Source: an uncultured Myxococcaceae bacterium
GTDB lineage: Bacteria; Myxococcota_A; Polyangia; Polyangiales; Ga0077539
Direction: 5' to 3'
Assembly (NCBI GenBank): GCA_945952225.1
Contig: CAMFHP010000066.1
Location: forward strand, 1-46,131
DNA length: 46,131 nucleotides
In this document: piece by piece, positions 15,573 to 28,873 of the stretch
Layout: each line of letters opens with the position of its first letter
How positions within the stretch are numbered: position 1 is the first letter of the stretch
Position numbers and translations under genes: made by a program
The notes under the pieces: generated by a model
Told to the model about the DNA's origin: nothing
Databases searched by the model: none
Seen by the model: the letters and a program-made list of their open reading frames with translations, nothing else

Positions 15573-16346
15573 TCACGCGCTCGCCGACACGGCGCCCCGC
15601 AGACGCCACGCGCGCGCCGCCACCGCGAGCGCGAGGGCCGCGCTGAGGCCCTGAAGCACACTCGCCACCGCGGGCCGATACCACCCCGACGAGAGCATCA
15701 GGAACGGCGGAAACGGCGCCACCAGACGCACGCCCACGGCGAGCGTGAGGGCCAGCGCGCGGAACGTGATGAACCGCTCGCTGCGGCCGCCCATCGCGAC
15801 GAGCGGAACCCCGAGGTGCACCACCGCGAGCGCCGCGTAGGAGCCCCGCACGCCGTGGCTGTCGCGCGCGTAGAGGAACGTGAAGTTCCACACGACGTAG
15901 GCCGCAAGCCAGAGCGCGCCCAGGGGGTAGCGCAACGCGCGACGAGCACCTTCTGTGGCCGTGTCGATCGTGCCCGGTCGCGCCTGCGTGAGCACCAGGA
16001 GCAGACCCGCGGCGGCGTTGATCCATCCGCCCTGCGCGGCCTCGGCCACCACCGCTTCGAGGATGTTCGCCGCGAGGATCGCGAAGCCCGCGGCGCGCCC
16101 CGCGGGGTGCTCGGTCAGGCGGGTGACCTTCGCGCCCTGCACGTACGCAGCGCCGATCGACACAGCGAACATCTTGAGCAGCGAGAACACCGAGGCCTGG
16201 TCGGCGCCCGTCGAGCGGAACATCACCGCGAGGGGCGCCACGACGAGAAAGCCCACGACGCTCACCGCGGGCGGAAGCCGGTCGACGAGGGTGACGAACG
16301 CGAGGGTGACCAGCGAGGCCACGACGATCCAGACGACGACGGACAT
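15573..16346 (-). CDS. Polytopic membrane protein, 257 aa
   Basis: About seven hydrophobic helices are visible from the N-terminus (VVVWIVVASLVTLAFVTLV, AVSVVGFLVVAPLAVMF) to LSAALALAVAARAW near the C-terminus. Short loops carry GADQASVFSLLK and TTR-free polar stretches such as WNFTFLYARDSHG. I do not recognise the family. It follows the GNAT-like membrane protein by 18 bases on the same strand, so the two are likely co-expressed and may work on the same membrane substrate. Confidence 0.8.
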   Translation of the reverse strand: MSVVVWIVVASLVTLAFVTLVDRLPPAVSVVGFLVVAPLAVMFRSTGADQASVFSLLKMFAVSIGAAYVQGAKVTRLTEHPAGRAAGFAILAANILEAVVAEAAQGGWINAAAGLLLVLTQARPGTIDTATEGARRALRYPLGALWLAAYVVWNFTFLYARDSHGVRGSYAALAVVHLGVPLVAMGGRSERFITFRALALTLAVGVRLVAPFPPFLMLSSGWYRPAVASVLQGLSAALALAVAARAWRLRGAVSASA

Positions 16347-16364
16347 CGGGGGAGAGGCTCCGGG

Positions 16365-17603
16365 TCAGCGCGGGGAACGGGCGCCCGAACGGCGCCGTCG
16401 CTGCGCCGCGACGCGCAGGCAGTACCACCAGTTGGCGGCGGTGAGCGGACAGAGGCACGCGAGCGAGTCGCCCTCGCCCTGCCCCGCGTTGCGCGCGCGG
16501 TAGTAGCGCACCGCAGGACCGAGCGTGGGGTGGTCGAGCACGGCGGGCTCGTCGTCGACGACACCCTCGCGGTAGCGCGAAGCACCATGGCGACGGAGCA
16601 CGCCCGCGGAGGCGTCCCAGGTCGAGGGCTCGGCGCGTCGCATCGCGGCGTCGAGGAGCGCGCGCGGATGCGCCGGCGTGTCCTCTTCGCGGCGGGGCCA
16701 GTAGGCGCGGTAGTTCCGCACGAGGAGCAGGTAGCTCGTGTACGTCGACGCGGTGAAGAGCCAGTAGATCGGGCGCAGCGGGTGACGCAGCCGCGCGCGG
16801 AGAAAATATCGGAAGCCCACGCGCTGGATCACGTTCGTGCCCCGGTGCGCGGGATCGATGGCCGCCCAGTTCGTGTAGAGCAGGGTTTCCGTTCCGTGGC
16901 CCACGTCGACCTCGATCACGTCGACGGCGCCGAAGGCCACGAGCGATCCGTCGCGGGCGCGTCCGAGAAAGACCTCGCCGGTGCGCGCGAGCTTGTCTTC
17001 GAAGTCGCCGCGGTTGCGCTGCACCGAGCGCGAGAAGAGGTTCCAGATCACCTCGCGCTCGTCGGCCGTGAGGTCCGCCGCGCGCTGGTACGTCACGCGG
17101 AGCTGCGGCCCCGAGAGGGCGCGCGCATAGGCCCCCGCGAACACGTAGCCCATGAGCACCGAGGGGAGCACCGCGCGCAGGATCTCGGGCGTTCCCATCG
17201 TGAGGTGCACGCACACGTGCATCACCGCGGTCACCGACGCGGCCACGAGCGTGGCGACGAGCGCGCGATGACGGCGCGGCGGCAGGGCGGCATGCACGGC
17301 CTCGAGTAGCGTTCCGATGATCAGCGTGCTCACCGCGCTGCTCGCGCCCTGTGTGAGCCCCGCGCGGAGGGCCATGTCGACGCCGTGCGCGCGGTTGGCC
17401 CACGCGGCCCATCCGCCATAGAGCGCGGCGGCGGCGAGCACGGTGAGCGAGACGCGCGCAACGGCCTGCCAGGTGGGCGCGCGCGCGGCGGTTGCGGTCG
17501 AAGGTTCGGCGTGTGCGTGCGCGGGCGCAGCGGAGGTCGCGTCGTCGATCACGGGCGATCGCGACGCCACCGCGCCCGCCGTGCGATCGGCGGAGGGGAG
17601 CAT
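16365..17603 (-). CDS. Membrane protein with GNAT-like acyltransferase domain
   Basis: A 412-residue protein. After an Ala/Thr-rich N-tail there are about four membrane helices (residues 48-160). A soluble domain (168-310) resembles a GNAT fold: VFLGRARDGSLVAFGAVDVI, TLLYTNWAAIDPAHRGTNVI (motif-A-like, 241-260) and IYWLFTASTYTSYLLLVRNY. The C-terminus has LACLCPLTAANWWYCLRVAA and ends in an Arg cluster. I chose ATG 17603 (MLPSADRTAG) over the longer frame. It could acylate a lipid or membrane protein; this is inference. The 245 bases upstream (17604-17848), shared with the divergent lipoprotein gene, show no convincing promoter. Confidence 0.75.
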   Translation of the reverse strand: MLPSADRTAGAVASRSPVIDDATSAAPAHAHAEPSTATAARAPTWQAVARVSLTVLAAAALYGGWAAWANRAHGVDMALRAGLTQGASSAVSTLIIGTLLEAVHAALPPRRHRALVATLVAASVTAVMHVCVHLTMGTPEILRAVLPSVLMGYVFAGAYARALSGPQLRVTYQRAADLTADEREVIWNLFSRSVQRNRGDFEDKLARTGEVFLGRARDGSLVAFGAVDVIEVDVGHGTETLLYTNWAAIDPAHRGTNVIQRVGFRYFLRARLRHPLRPIYWLFTASTYTSYLLLVRNYRAYWPRREEDTPAHPRALLDAAMRRAEPSTWDASAGVLRRHGASRYREGVVDDEPAVLDHPTLGPAVRYYRARNAGQGEGDSLACLCPLTAANWWYCLRVAAQRRRRSGARSPR

Positions 17604-17848
17604 CGGAGGCGCGGACTTAGAGCACGCGCACCGCGGCGACGACAAGCGTGCGGTGCCGTGCGCGAAGACCGGGCGCGACGATGCCGAAACGGAGACATCG
17701 GACGCGACGCGGCGATGCGTGGCGTCCACGGGCGAGGGTCGAGCGTCGGCGCGACGTGAATGAAACGCCTCGCGCTCGCCACCCACGGCACCGCCGTGTA
17801 TGGGTCTCGCATTTCACGAGACGCACGGTCACGTCGGAGGGAATCGCC

Positions 17849-20797
17849 ATGAAATACGTTCGTTTCGCCTCGCTACGAGGGGGCCTTGCCGTCTGCGCCG
17901 CGGCGCTCTCGGCCTGCGCCCCCGCCACCACCGACGAGCCCACGGCCTCGGTGTCGCAGGGCATCTCGGTGTCTGCGGAGATCCGCCTCGATGAGGGATC
18001 GCAGACGACGCCCGTGGGCACCTATCCCGTGCCGCCGCACATGGTCGCCGTGCGCGACGGGTGGGCCTTCGCGGCGGTGGGCTTCCACCCGATGACGGGC
18101 AGCGTGCCGTACCCGACGCATCTGTTCCGTCTGCGTCCGGACCTGACGCCCATCGATCCGGGCGGTCGATGGCTCGACTACAACGTGCCGGTCGCCTCGG
18201 TCGGCGCGCCCTTCACCGAGATCGTCGACGACGGGGCGGGCGGCGCGTGGGTGGCCTCGGGCCAGGCGCTCTCGCACATGCGCGCCGACGGCACCCTCGA
18301 CCCCACGGTGCGCATCCCCTCGACGATCGTCACCTTCGCGCGCGACGGGGCCGACCTTCTCGTTCTCGGGTCGAACGGAGACACCGCCCCGTACGGCCTC
18401 CACCGCATCCGAAGCGATGGCACGTTCGTCACGCCCCCGATCGCGACGTTCGCGCGACCGGTCTACCAGATCAACACGCGCATCACGCCCACGGCGTCGG
18501 GCGTGCTCGTCACGTGGCAGCAGTCGGTGGGCTCGTCGTGGGCGCAGTCGGTGTTCTACCTGCGCGTCGCACGCGACGGCAGACTGCTCGACCCCGCGGA
18601 GGGTGTTCCTGTGACCGCGGTGGCGGCGGATCGGCAGTACCCCGACGTGGCCACCGACGGCACGCGATGGTTCCTCACGTGGACGGCGATGGCGGGGAGC
18701 GGCTCGCGGTTGCCCGGCGTGTACTGGACGATCCTCGACGCCGACGGCAACACCGTGGGCGCGCCGGTGAACTACGCGGGCGCGGGCACCTCCAGCGGCG
18801 TGGGCTGGAACGGAAGCCATTTTCTTCTCGCGTGGCGTGACGGCGCCAACGCCCGCAGCGTGCGCGTGACCGCCGCGGGCTCCGTCGTCGACGCGACCCC
18901 CACGAGCTGGAACGTGTACCGCGAAGGCCGCGTCACGGTGCGCGCGTCGGGCTCGGAGTTCCTCGTCGCGTCGGAGCTCGGCAACGTGTGGGCGCAGCGC
19001 GTGTCGGCGACGAACACGCTCGTCGGTCCGACCTCGCTCATCCTCGGATACGACTTTCAGACCGACTCGCCGCACGTGTGCTTCGACGGCACGAACTTCC
19101 GCGCCCGCTGGCGCGCCGAGCACCGCATGTCGACCACCGCGAACCTCTGGGAAGAGGAACGCACCGCGCGCTTCTCTCCCCTCGGCGCGCGCATCGACGC
19201 CACGGCCACGGCGCTCCCGACGCTCACGACGCCCTTCTACGGCGAGGGCAGCTACGCGGCCCGGGCGGCGTGTCGACCCGATGCGATGATCTCCTTCGGC
19301 CACAACGTGGTGACCACCACCGCGGCGGGTGTGGTGACGGGCGGCGTGCGCGCGTTCAACCCCGCGCAGAGCACTCCGATGGACTCCGTCGCGACGCCCT
19401 ACGGATTCATGACGCTCGTGCGACGCAGCACGGGCCTCGCGGCGTGGCGCATCGCACCGACGGGCGAACCCCTCGACCCGCTCCCGATCGACCTGTCGGG
19501 CTCGCGCATCTCGCGCCTCGTGAGCGATCGCACCGGCCAGCTCGGCATCGCGGTGTCGGAGTTCGACATGCCCGGCTGCAACGCCTTCATCACGCGCATC
19601 ACGAACGAGGGCGACGTGCTCGACCCCGTGGGTCGCACGCTCTCGTGGCCGACGCCGCCGGACCACTGCCCGCTCTCCAGCAGCAGCATCGCGGCCGCGT
19701 CGGACGGCACGCAGCACATGATCGCGTGGGTGTACGGCACGCTGGGCGGCGCCTGCGGCGCGATGTACTGCATGTCGTTCTACTGGGCGCGGATCTCACC
19801 GTCGGGCGCGCTGCTCGACACGACGCCGCGCACCATCTCGCTGCCCCAGATCCGCTCGGTGCCCGGCCTCACGTGGGACGGCCGCACCTGGAATCTCTTC
19901 TGGGTCGACAACGCGACGCGTCCGCACGTGCGCGTGCTGCGCTTGCAGCGTGACGGAACGCTGTACGACACGACGCCCCTCGACCTCGGCGTCTTCGACG
20001 ACGCGACCACCTTCGTGCGTCCGTCGTCGTCGACGAACGGCACCACCGCGATGGTGTACTCGCACCTCGACGACCGCTCGGGCTCGTTCCGCGGCTTCGC
20101 GCGCGTGTTCGTGAACGACGCGCCCGTGCCCGATGGCGGCACGCTCGACGCGGGCTCCGACGCGACGGTGATGGACGCTGCGAGTGACGCGCGCACCGAC
20201 ACGGGCGCGGTCGACAGCGGCGTCGATGCGCGCACCGACACGGGCGCGGTCGACAGCGGCGTCGACGTGCGCACCGACACGGGCGCGGTCGACAGCGGCG
20301 TCGATGCGGTGGTCGCCGTCGACGTGATGGGCATGGCCGACGCGGGCACCGACGTGCGCACGGACTCGGGGGCCGATGCGGGCAGTGTCGATGCGGGCAG
20401 TGTCGATGCGGGCAGCGTCGATGCGGGCAGCGTCGATGCGGGCAGCGTCGATGCGGGCAGCGTCGATGCGGGCAGTGTCGATGCGGGCACCGACATGGCG
20501 AGCGCGGATGCGGACTCCGATGCGAGCGCCGACGCAGCCAGCGTCGATGCGTCGCGCGACGGAAGCGCGGACGCGGCGCGTGACGGCGCCGTCGCCGATG
20601 CTGCACGTGACGTCGCGGTCACCGACAGCGGCGTGACCGATGGCGCGGTGGTCGATGCGGGCGCACCTCCGCCCGCGGACGACGGCGGCTGCAGCGCCTC
20701 ACCGCGCGCGTCCCACACGAACGGCGTGGGCCTCGCGGGCGCCGTGGTGATGCTCTCGATGGCGCGTCGCCGTCGCCGTCGCCGCAACGCGAACTGA
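17849..20797 (+). CDS. Propeller-like lipoprotein with Asp-rich stalk and MYXO-CTERM-like tail
   Basis: A 982-residue exported protein. The ATG at 17849 has GGAGG 8 bases upstream. The signal ends ALSAC (C23), a good lipobox. Residues about 40-760 are beta-propeller-like repeats of the form 'dG..fl.W......v..G.vlD' (for example GTRWFLTWTAM, GSHFLLAWRDG). Then an Asp-rich stalk contains three ARTDTGAVDSGVD-type units and seven DAGSV units. The last 40 residues have GGCSAS, a hydrophobic run VGLAGAVVMLSMA and seven Arg, which matches the MYXO-CTERM sorting-signal layout. It is probably displayed on the cell surface. An N-terminal lipobox together with a C-terminal sorting signal is unusual. Confidence 0.88.
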   Translation: MKYVRFASLRGGLAVCAAALSACAPATTDEPTASVSQGISVSAEIRLDEGSQTTPVGTYPVPPHMVAVRDGWAFAAVGFHPMTGSVPYPTHLFRLRPDLTPIDPGGRWLDYNVPVASVGAPFTEIVDDGAGGAWVASGQALSHMRADGTLDPTVRIPSTIVTFARDGADLLVLGSNGDTAPYGLHRIRSDGTFVTPPIATFARPVYQINTRITPTASGVLVTWQQSVGSSWAQSVFYLRVARDGRLLDPAEGVPVTAVAADRQYPDVATDGTRWFLTWTAMAGSGSRLPGVYWTILDADGNTVGAPVNYAGAGTSSGVGWNGSHFLLAWRDGANARSVRVTAAGSVVDATPTSWNVYREGRVTVRASGSEFLVASELGNVWAQRVSATNTLVGPTSLILGYDFQTDSPHVCFDGTNFRARWRAEHRMSTTANLWEEERTARFSPLGARIDATATALPTLTTPFYGEGSYAARAACRPDAMISFGHNVVTTTAAGVVTGGVRAFNPAQSTPMDSVATPYGFMTLVRRSTGLAAWRIAPTGEPLDPLPIDLSGSRISRLVSDRTGQLGIAVSEFDMPGCNAFITRITNEGDVLDPVGRTLSWPTPPDHCPLSSSSIAAASDGTQHMIAWVYGTLGGACGAMYCMSFYWARISPSGALLDTTPRTISLPQIRSVPGLTWDGRTWNLFWVDNATRPHVRVLRLQRDGTLYDTTPLDLGVFDDATTFVRPSSSTNGTTAMVYSHLDDRSGSFRGFARVFVNDAPVPDGGTLDAGSDATVMDAASDARTDTGAVDSGVDARTDTGAVDSGVDVRTDTGAVDSGVDAVVAVDVMGMADAGTDVRTDSGADAGSVDAGSVDAGSVDAGSVDAGSVDAGSVDAGSVDAGTDMASADADSDASADAASVDASRDGSADAARDGAVADAARDVAVTDSGVTDGAVVDAGAPPPADDGGCSASPRASHTNGVGLAGAVVMLSMARRRRRRRNAN
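20192..20304 (+). repeat. Three 39-bp tandem coding repeats
   Basis: Three copies (starting 20192, 20231 and 20270) of a 39-bp unit encoding RTDTGAVDSGVD plus one variable residue. The first 35 bases of each are essentially identical at DNA level. They form the upper part of the Asp-rich stalk. Confidence 0.9.
20375..20479 (+). repeat. Seven 15-bp tandem coding repeats (DAGSV)
   Basis: Seven uninterrupted 15-bp units GATGCGGGCAGYGTC encode DAGSV. The only variation is AGT versus AGC for Ser (units 1, 2 and 7 use AGT). An eighth unit diverges into DAGTD. Near-perfect DNA identity indicates a recent, slippage-prone expansion. Confidence 0.95.
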
Positions 20798-20798
20798 G

Positions 20799-20851
20799 CT
20801 TCGAAACGGCGCCGCCGCGCCAGCGCAGTGCGCGGACGCGGCGGTGTCGGG
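20799..20851 (+). repeat. 53-bp direct repeat, left copy
   Basis: Identical over all 53 bases to 21835-21887; the flanking bases differ on both sides. It contains an extended hairpin: 20807-20819 pairs with 20837-20849 (11 Watson-Crick and two G-T pairs as read on the plus strand), and a second small stem GCGC-AGT-GCGC (20823-20833) lies in its loop. As a plus-strand RNA it could terminate the lipoprotein transcript. Confidence 0.9.
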
Positions 20852-20879
20852 GCGGGCCTCGACGCGACGGGATCGCGAG

Positions 20880-21785
20880 CTACACAGGCCAGACGCGGTC
20901 GCGCACGAGGGCGTCGAAGACGTGCTGGAGCGCGTCGGCATCGCTCTGCGCGAGGGTGCTCCTGCGGACGTCATCGAGCGGCACCGAGAGCGCCTGACAC
21001 AGGCCCACGATCGACACGCGAAGTGTCTCCGCACGCCCCTCGGCGTGTCCCTCCGCGCGCCCCTCGGCGCGGAGGGCGGCGTCTTCCATGCGTCGTACGA
21101 CACGCGCGTTGGCGCGGAGGCGTGCGGACTCGCGCGCAACGGGGTCGTCGGACACAGCCTGCAGCGCCTGACGGGCCTTTTCGAGCACAGGGTTCTCCAT
21201 GGCCACGACTGCGAGTTCCTCGTCGGTGCGTGCCGCGAAGAAGCGGCTCCAGCGGATCAAGTCTATCTCCTCGATGCGCTCCCGTGCAGTGGCCTGCGCG
21301 ATCTTGGGGAGCTCGATGACGTGCACCGCGAGGGCGTCGCTGAAGCGCTCGTGGTCGTGAACTTCGAGCACGTGAAAGGTCGAGTGCAGGCGCGCTCCGC
21401 GCAGCTCGCGGTAGTCGAGAAAGAGCACCGAGATCACCGGCCGGAGCGCGTCGTACTCGTCACCGCGTTCGAGCTCCGAGCCGTAGAGCCGCGCCCAGTA
21501 GTAGAGCGCGCGTTCGCGAAACGCCGGGCGCTTGTCGGACTGCATCTCGACGTCGAAGCGCGTGCCGTCGGCGAGCTGCACGTGCAGGTCGAGCACCACG
21601 CTGCGATCGAGCGCGTCGGCCGACGGGATCTCGGGGTTCCGAACCTCGACGCGCGCGAGCGGAGAAGGCGGACGGATCACCGCCGTCAACAAGGAGACCA
21701 GTAGTTCGTGGCTCTCGGGGCGCTGCGTCAGCAGCATCTTGAAGACCACATCGAGCGTCGGATCGAGCGTTGTGCGAGTGCCCAT
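20880..21785 (-). CDS. Rpn-family PD-(D/E)XK nuclease / putative transposase
   Basis: A 301-residue protein starting MGTRTTLDPTLDVVFKMLL, the typical start of Rpn/transposase_31 proteins. The nuclease core has D66 (VVLDLHVQL) and E80-M-Q82 (RFDVEMQ), then YYWARLYGSELERGDEYDAL and VISVLFLDY, all in family order. A C-terminal repetitive stretch, RAEGHAEGRAE, is also usual. Family members (RpnA-E of E. coli) are Ca/Mg-dependent DNA endonucleases that stimulate RecA-independent recombination and have been linked to phage defence. It lies between the 53-bp repeats. Base composition does not differ visibly from its neighbours. Confidence 0.9.
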   Translation of the reverse strand: MGTRTTLDPTLDVVFKMLLTQRPESHELLVSLLTAVIRPPSPLARVEVRNPEIPSADALDRSVVLDLHVQLADGTRFDVEMQSDKRPAFRERALYYWARLYGSELERGDEYDALRPVISVLFLDYRELRGARLHSTFHVLEVHDHERFSDALAVHVIELPKIAQATARERIEEIDLIRWSRFFAARTDEELAVVAMENPVLEKARQALQAVSDDPVARESARLRANARVVRRMEDAALRAEGRAEGHAEGRAETLRVSIVGLCQALSVPLDDVRRSTLAQSDADALQHVFDALVRDRVWPV

Positions 21786-21810
21786 CCGACGACCCTATCA
21801 CGCGATCTGC

Positions 21811-21833
21811 GCGCTCGAATTCCGTGCGAGCGC
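21811..21833. repeat. 7-bp inverted repeat beside the right 53-bp repeat
   Basis: GCGCTCG (21811-21817) and CGAGCGC (21827-21833) are exact reverse complements around a 9-base centre. It lies inside the cassette, one base from the right 53-bp copy and upstream of the nuclease gene. It could be a nuclease recognition or regulatory site. Confidence 0.5.
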
Positions 21834-21834
21834 C

Positions 21835-21887
21835 CTTCGAAACGGCGCCGCCGCGCCAGCGCAGTGCGCGGACGCGGCGGTGTCGGG
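21835..21887 (+). repeat. 53-bp direct repeat, right copy
   Basis: A perfect copy of 20799-20851 in the same orientation, located between the Rpn gene start and the glnA stop. On a minus-strand (glnA) transcript the two G-T pairs of the stem become A-C mismatches, so the hairpin is weaker in that direction. Confidence 0.9.
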
Positions 21888-21906
21888 CGCGCGGTCGCGC
21901 GGACGA

Positions 21907-23331
<1,425 letters not shown>

Positions 23332-23444
23332 TCGAACGGTCTCCTTGCGTTGTCGAACGTGGCCCTCACCCGTCGCGCGCCCCGGTGGGGCACCGCGTCG
23401 GCGGCCGTGTTGAGAATCGGTTGTTGTGTGCGCGTCCGCGTCGC

Positions 23445-27280
<3,836 letters not shown>

Positions 27281-27363
27281 CGCGGGGCCGCGGATCGTGC
27301 TTCTACGGGGTGCGCGCGACAAGCGCAGAGTGGGCGCGGCGGGTGCGATGCGAGCGGTGTTCG

Positions 27364-28611
27364 CTACGCGACGGCGGCCACGCGCGCGACGAGGGCGGCG
27401 CCGTCGGCGGGCCTGCGGCGCGGGTCTTCGTCGAGGCACGCGCGCACGAGGTCGGCCCACGGTCCCTGCGCGTCGGGTGCGAGGTCGCGGAGCAGCGCGC
27501 CGAAGGCGTACACGTCGTGCGTGGGGTCGACGGTGGCGGCGGTCTTCGCCTCGGGGGGCACGTACCCCGCGGTGCCTTCGAGGGCGCTCGCGGGCTGTCC
27601 GATGGGGCGCGCGAGGCCGTAGTCGGTGAGGGCCGCGCGTCCGTCGGCGCGCAGGAGCACGTTGCCGGGTTTGAGATCGCGGTGCACCCATCCGCGGGCG
27701 TGGGTGTGGGCGAGCGCGAGCGCCACGTCGTGGGCCCATCCGAGGGCCTCGTCGCGGGTGATGTTGCCCTTCGCGACCCGCGCGCGGAGGGCTCCGCCCG
27801 AGGCGAACTCCATCACCAGCGCGCCGGTCTCTTCGAAGAGGTCGTGCACACGCACCACGCACGGAGACGCCACGGAGGCGGCCACGCGGGCCTCGCCGCG
27901 GAGCCGCGCGTTGCGGTCGACGCGGGCCTGCGGGTGGTAGAGCTTCAGCGCCACGGAGCGCCCCACGCGCTTGTCGCGGGCGAGGTACACGGCGCCTGCA
28001 CCGCCGCGTCCGAGCTCTCGCAGAAGTTCGAAGCGGCCCATGGACTGCGTCGCGTCGGGAGCGAGGAGCGTCGCGCCCGCATCGCCCGCGCGCACCGGTC
28101 GCTGGAGTCGCGCGTGGCGCTCGCGCGCGCCGGGGTATTCGAGGTCGGTGGCGAGCACGAGCTCGTACCATCCGCGGGCGCCTGCGGTGTCGCCCGACTG
28201 GGCCGCGAGGTCGCCGAGGCGCATGCGGGCGGGCGCCGCGTCGCGGGCCGGTCCGCGGGCCACGTCGCGGAGGATCGCGTCGGCCACGGAGGGCTCGGCG
28301 CGCGCGAGGAAGAAATCCGCCAGCTCGACGCGCGCGGCCGCGGTGAGGTCGCTGTGCGACGCGTGCTCGCGGAGCCATCGGAGCAGGGCGCGCGAGGCGG
28401 TCTGCGAGAGGGTCGGACTGTCGAGCGTCGCGCGGGCGCGGCGAACGGCCTCGGGCACCGGGAGACCGACGAGCTCCGCGAGGGGATCGCGCTCGTGCGG
28501 CGCGGGTGCGGGCGCGGATGGAGGCGCGGCGTCGGAGCTCGCGGCGTGCTCGTCGGGCGGCGCGTACGGGTCGGGCGAGAAGAGACGTTGGATCCAATCG
28601 CGAAGGCCCAT
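27364..28611 (-). CDS. Hanks-type Ser/Thr protein kinase
   Basis: A 415-residue soluble kinase. Residues 40-175 are helical, TPR-like repeats after an Ala/Pro-rich linker. The kinase domain (about 192-415) has the G-loop LGRGGAGAVYLARD (200-213), K223 in VALK, E240, catalytic HRDLKPGN (310-317, D312) and activation-segment end VPPE (351-354). The metal-binding DFG is DYG (330-332), a tolerated variant. There is no membrane segment or PASTA domain, so it is cytoplasmic. ATG 28611 (MGLRDWIQRLF) is chosen over a longer open frame. It is probably co-transcribed with the SNF2 gene. Confidence 0.93.
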   Translation of the reverse strand: MGLRDWIQRLFSPDPYAPPDEHAASSDAAPPSAPAPAPHERDPLAELVGLPVPEAVRRARATLDSPTLSQTASRALLRWLREHASHSDLTAAARVELADFFLARAEPSVADAILRDVARGPARDAAPARMRLGDLAAQSGDTAGARGWYELVLATDLEYPGARERHARLQRPVRAGDAGATLLAPDATQSMGRFELLRELGRGGAGAVYLARDKRVGRSVALKLYHPQARVDRNARLRGEARVAASVASPCVVRVHDLFEETGALVMEFASGGALRARVAKGNITRDEALGWAHDVALALAHTHARGWVHRDLKPGNVLLRADGRAALTDYGLARPIGQPASALEGTAGYVPPEAKTAATVDPTHDVYAFGALLRDLAPDAQGPWADLVRACLDEDPRRRPADGAALVARVAAVA

Positions 28612-28873
28612 CGGCGGTGCGTACCTCTCGCGGGCATCGTGCCGGTGCTGCGTGCGGTCCTCAACTGTCGACGCGCGTCCGCGGGATGGCGTTGATGCCG
28701 CGGGATGTGTGCGGCCGTGGCGCCGGAACGCGCTTGAAAAATTCGCGCGCGCTCCATCACTCTCGCGAAGATTGCGGTTCGTGGGTCGCGCGCATCCCTG
28801 CGCGTCGGCCGAGGTCTTCGCGGCTCGAAGCTCTCGCTCACGGACCGATTCGCTTGAAGGAGGAACACCGGAA

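Larger units (their letters stand above)
20799..21887. mobile_element. Putative Rpn cassette bounded by perfect 53-bp direct repeats
   Basis: The only gene between two identical 53-bp direct repeats is a PD-(D/E)XK nuclease of the Rpn (transposase_31-like) family. The start-to-start distance is 1036 bp, and 983 bp lie between the repeats. The left repeat starts 1 base after the stop of the lipoprotein gene; the right one ends 19 bases beyond the glnA stop. Removing one repeat plus the spacer leaves an ordinary convergent pair with one hairpin between them. This is what insertion, or recombination at a pre-existing hairpin, would produce. Mobility is inferred. Confidence 0.5.

Noticed and set aside
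20375-20479. A CRISPR array
   Set aside because: The 15-bp units are contiguous, in frame and without spacers; they encode DAGSV in a stalk.
27281-28597. Upstream extension of the SNF2 frame to 28597
   Set aside because: The extension is Arg/Pro-rich, overlaps the kinase out of frame, and the real protein starts at the ATG at 27280.
28734-28762. A promoter with TTGAAA before the Cys-rich lipoprotein
   Set aside because: The -35 is fair, but the hexamer at the right spacing (TCACTC) is too far from a -10 box.
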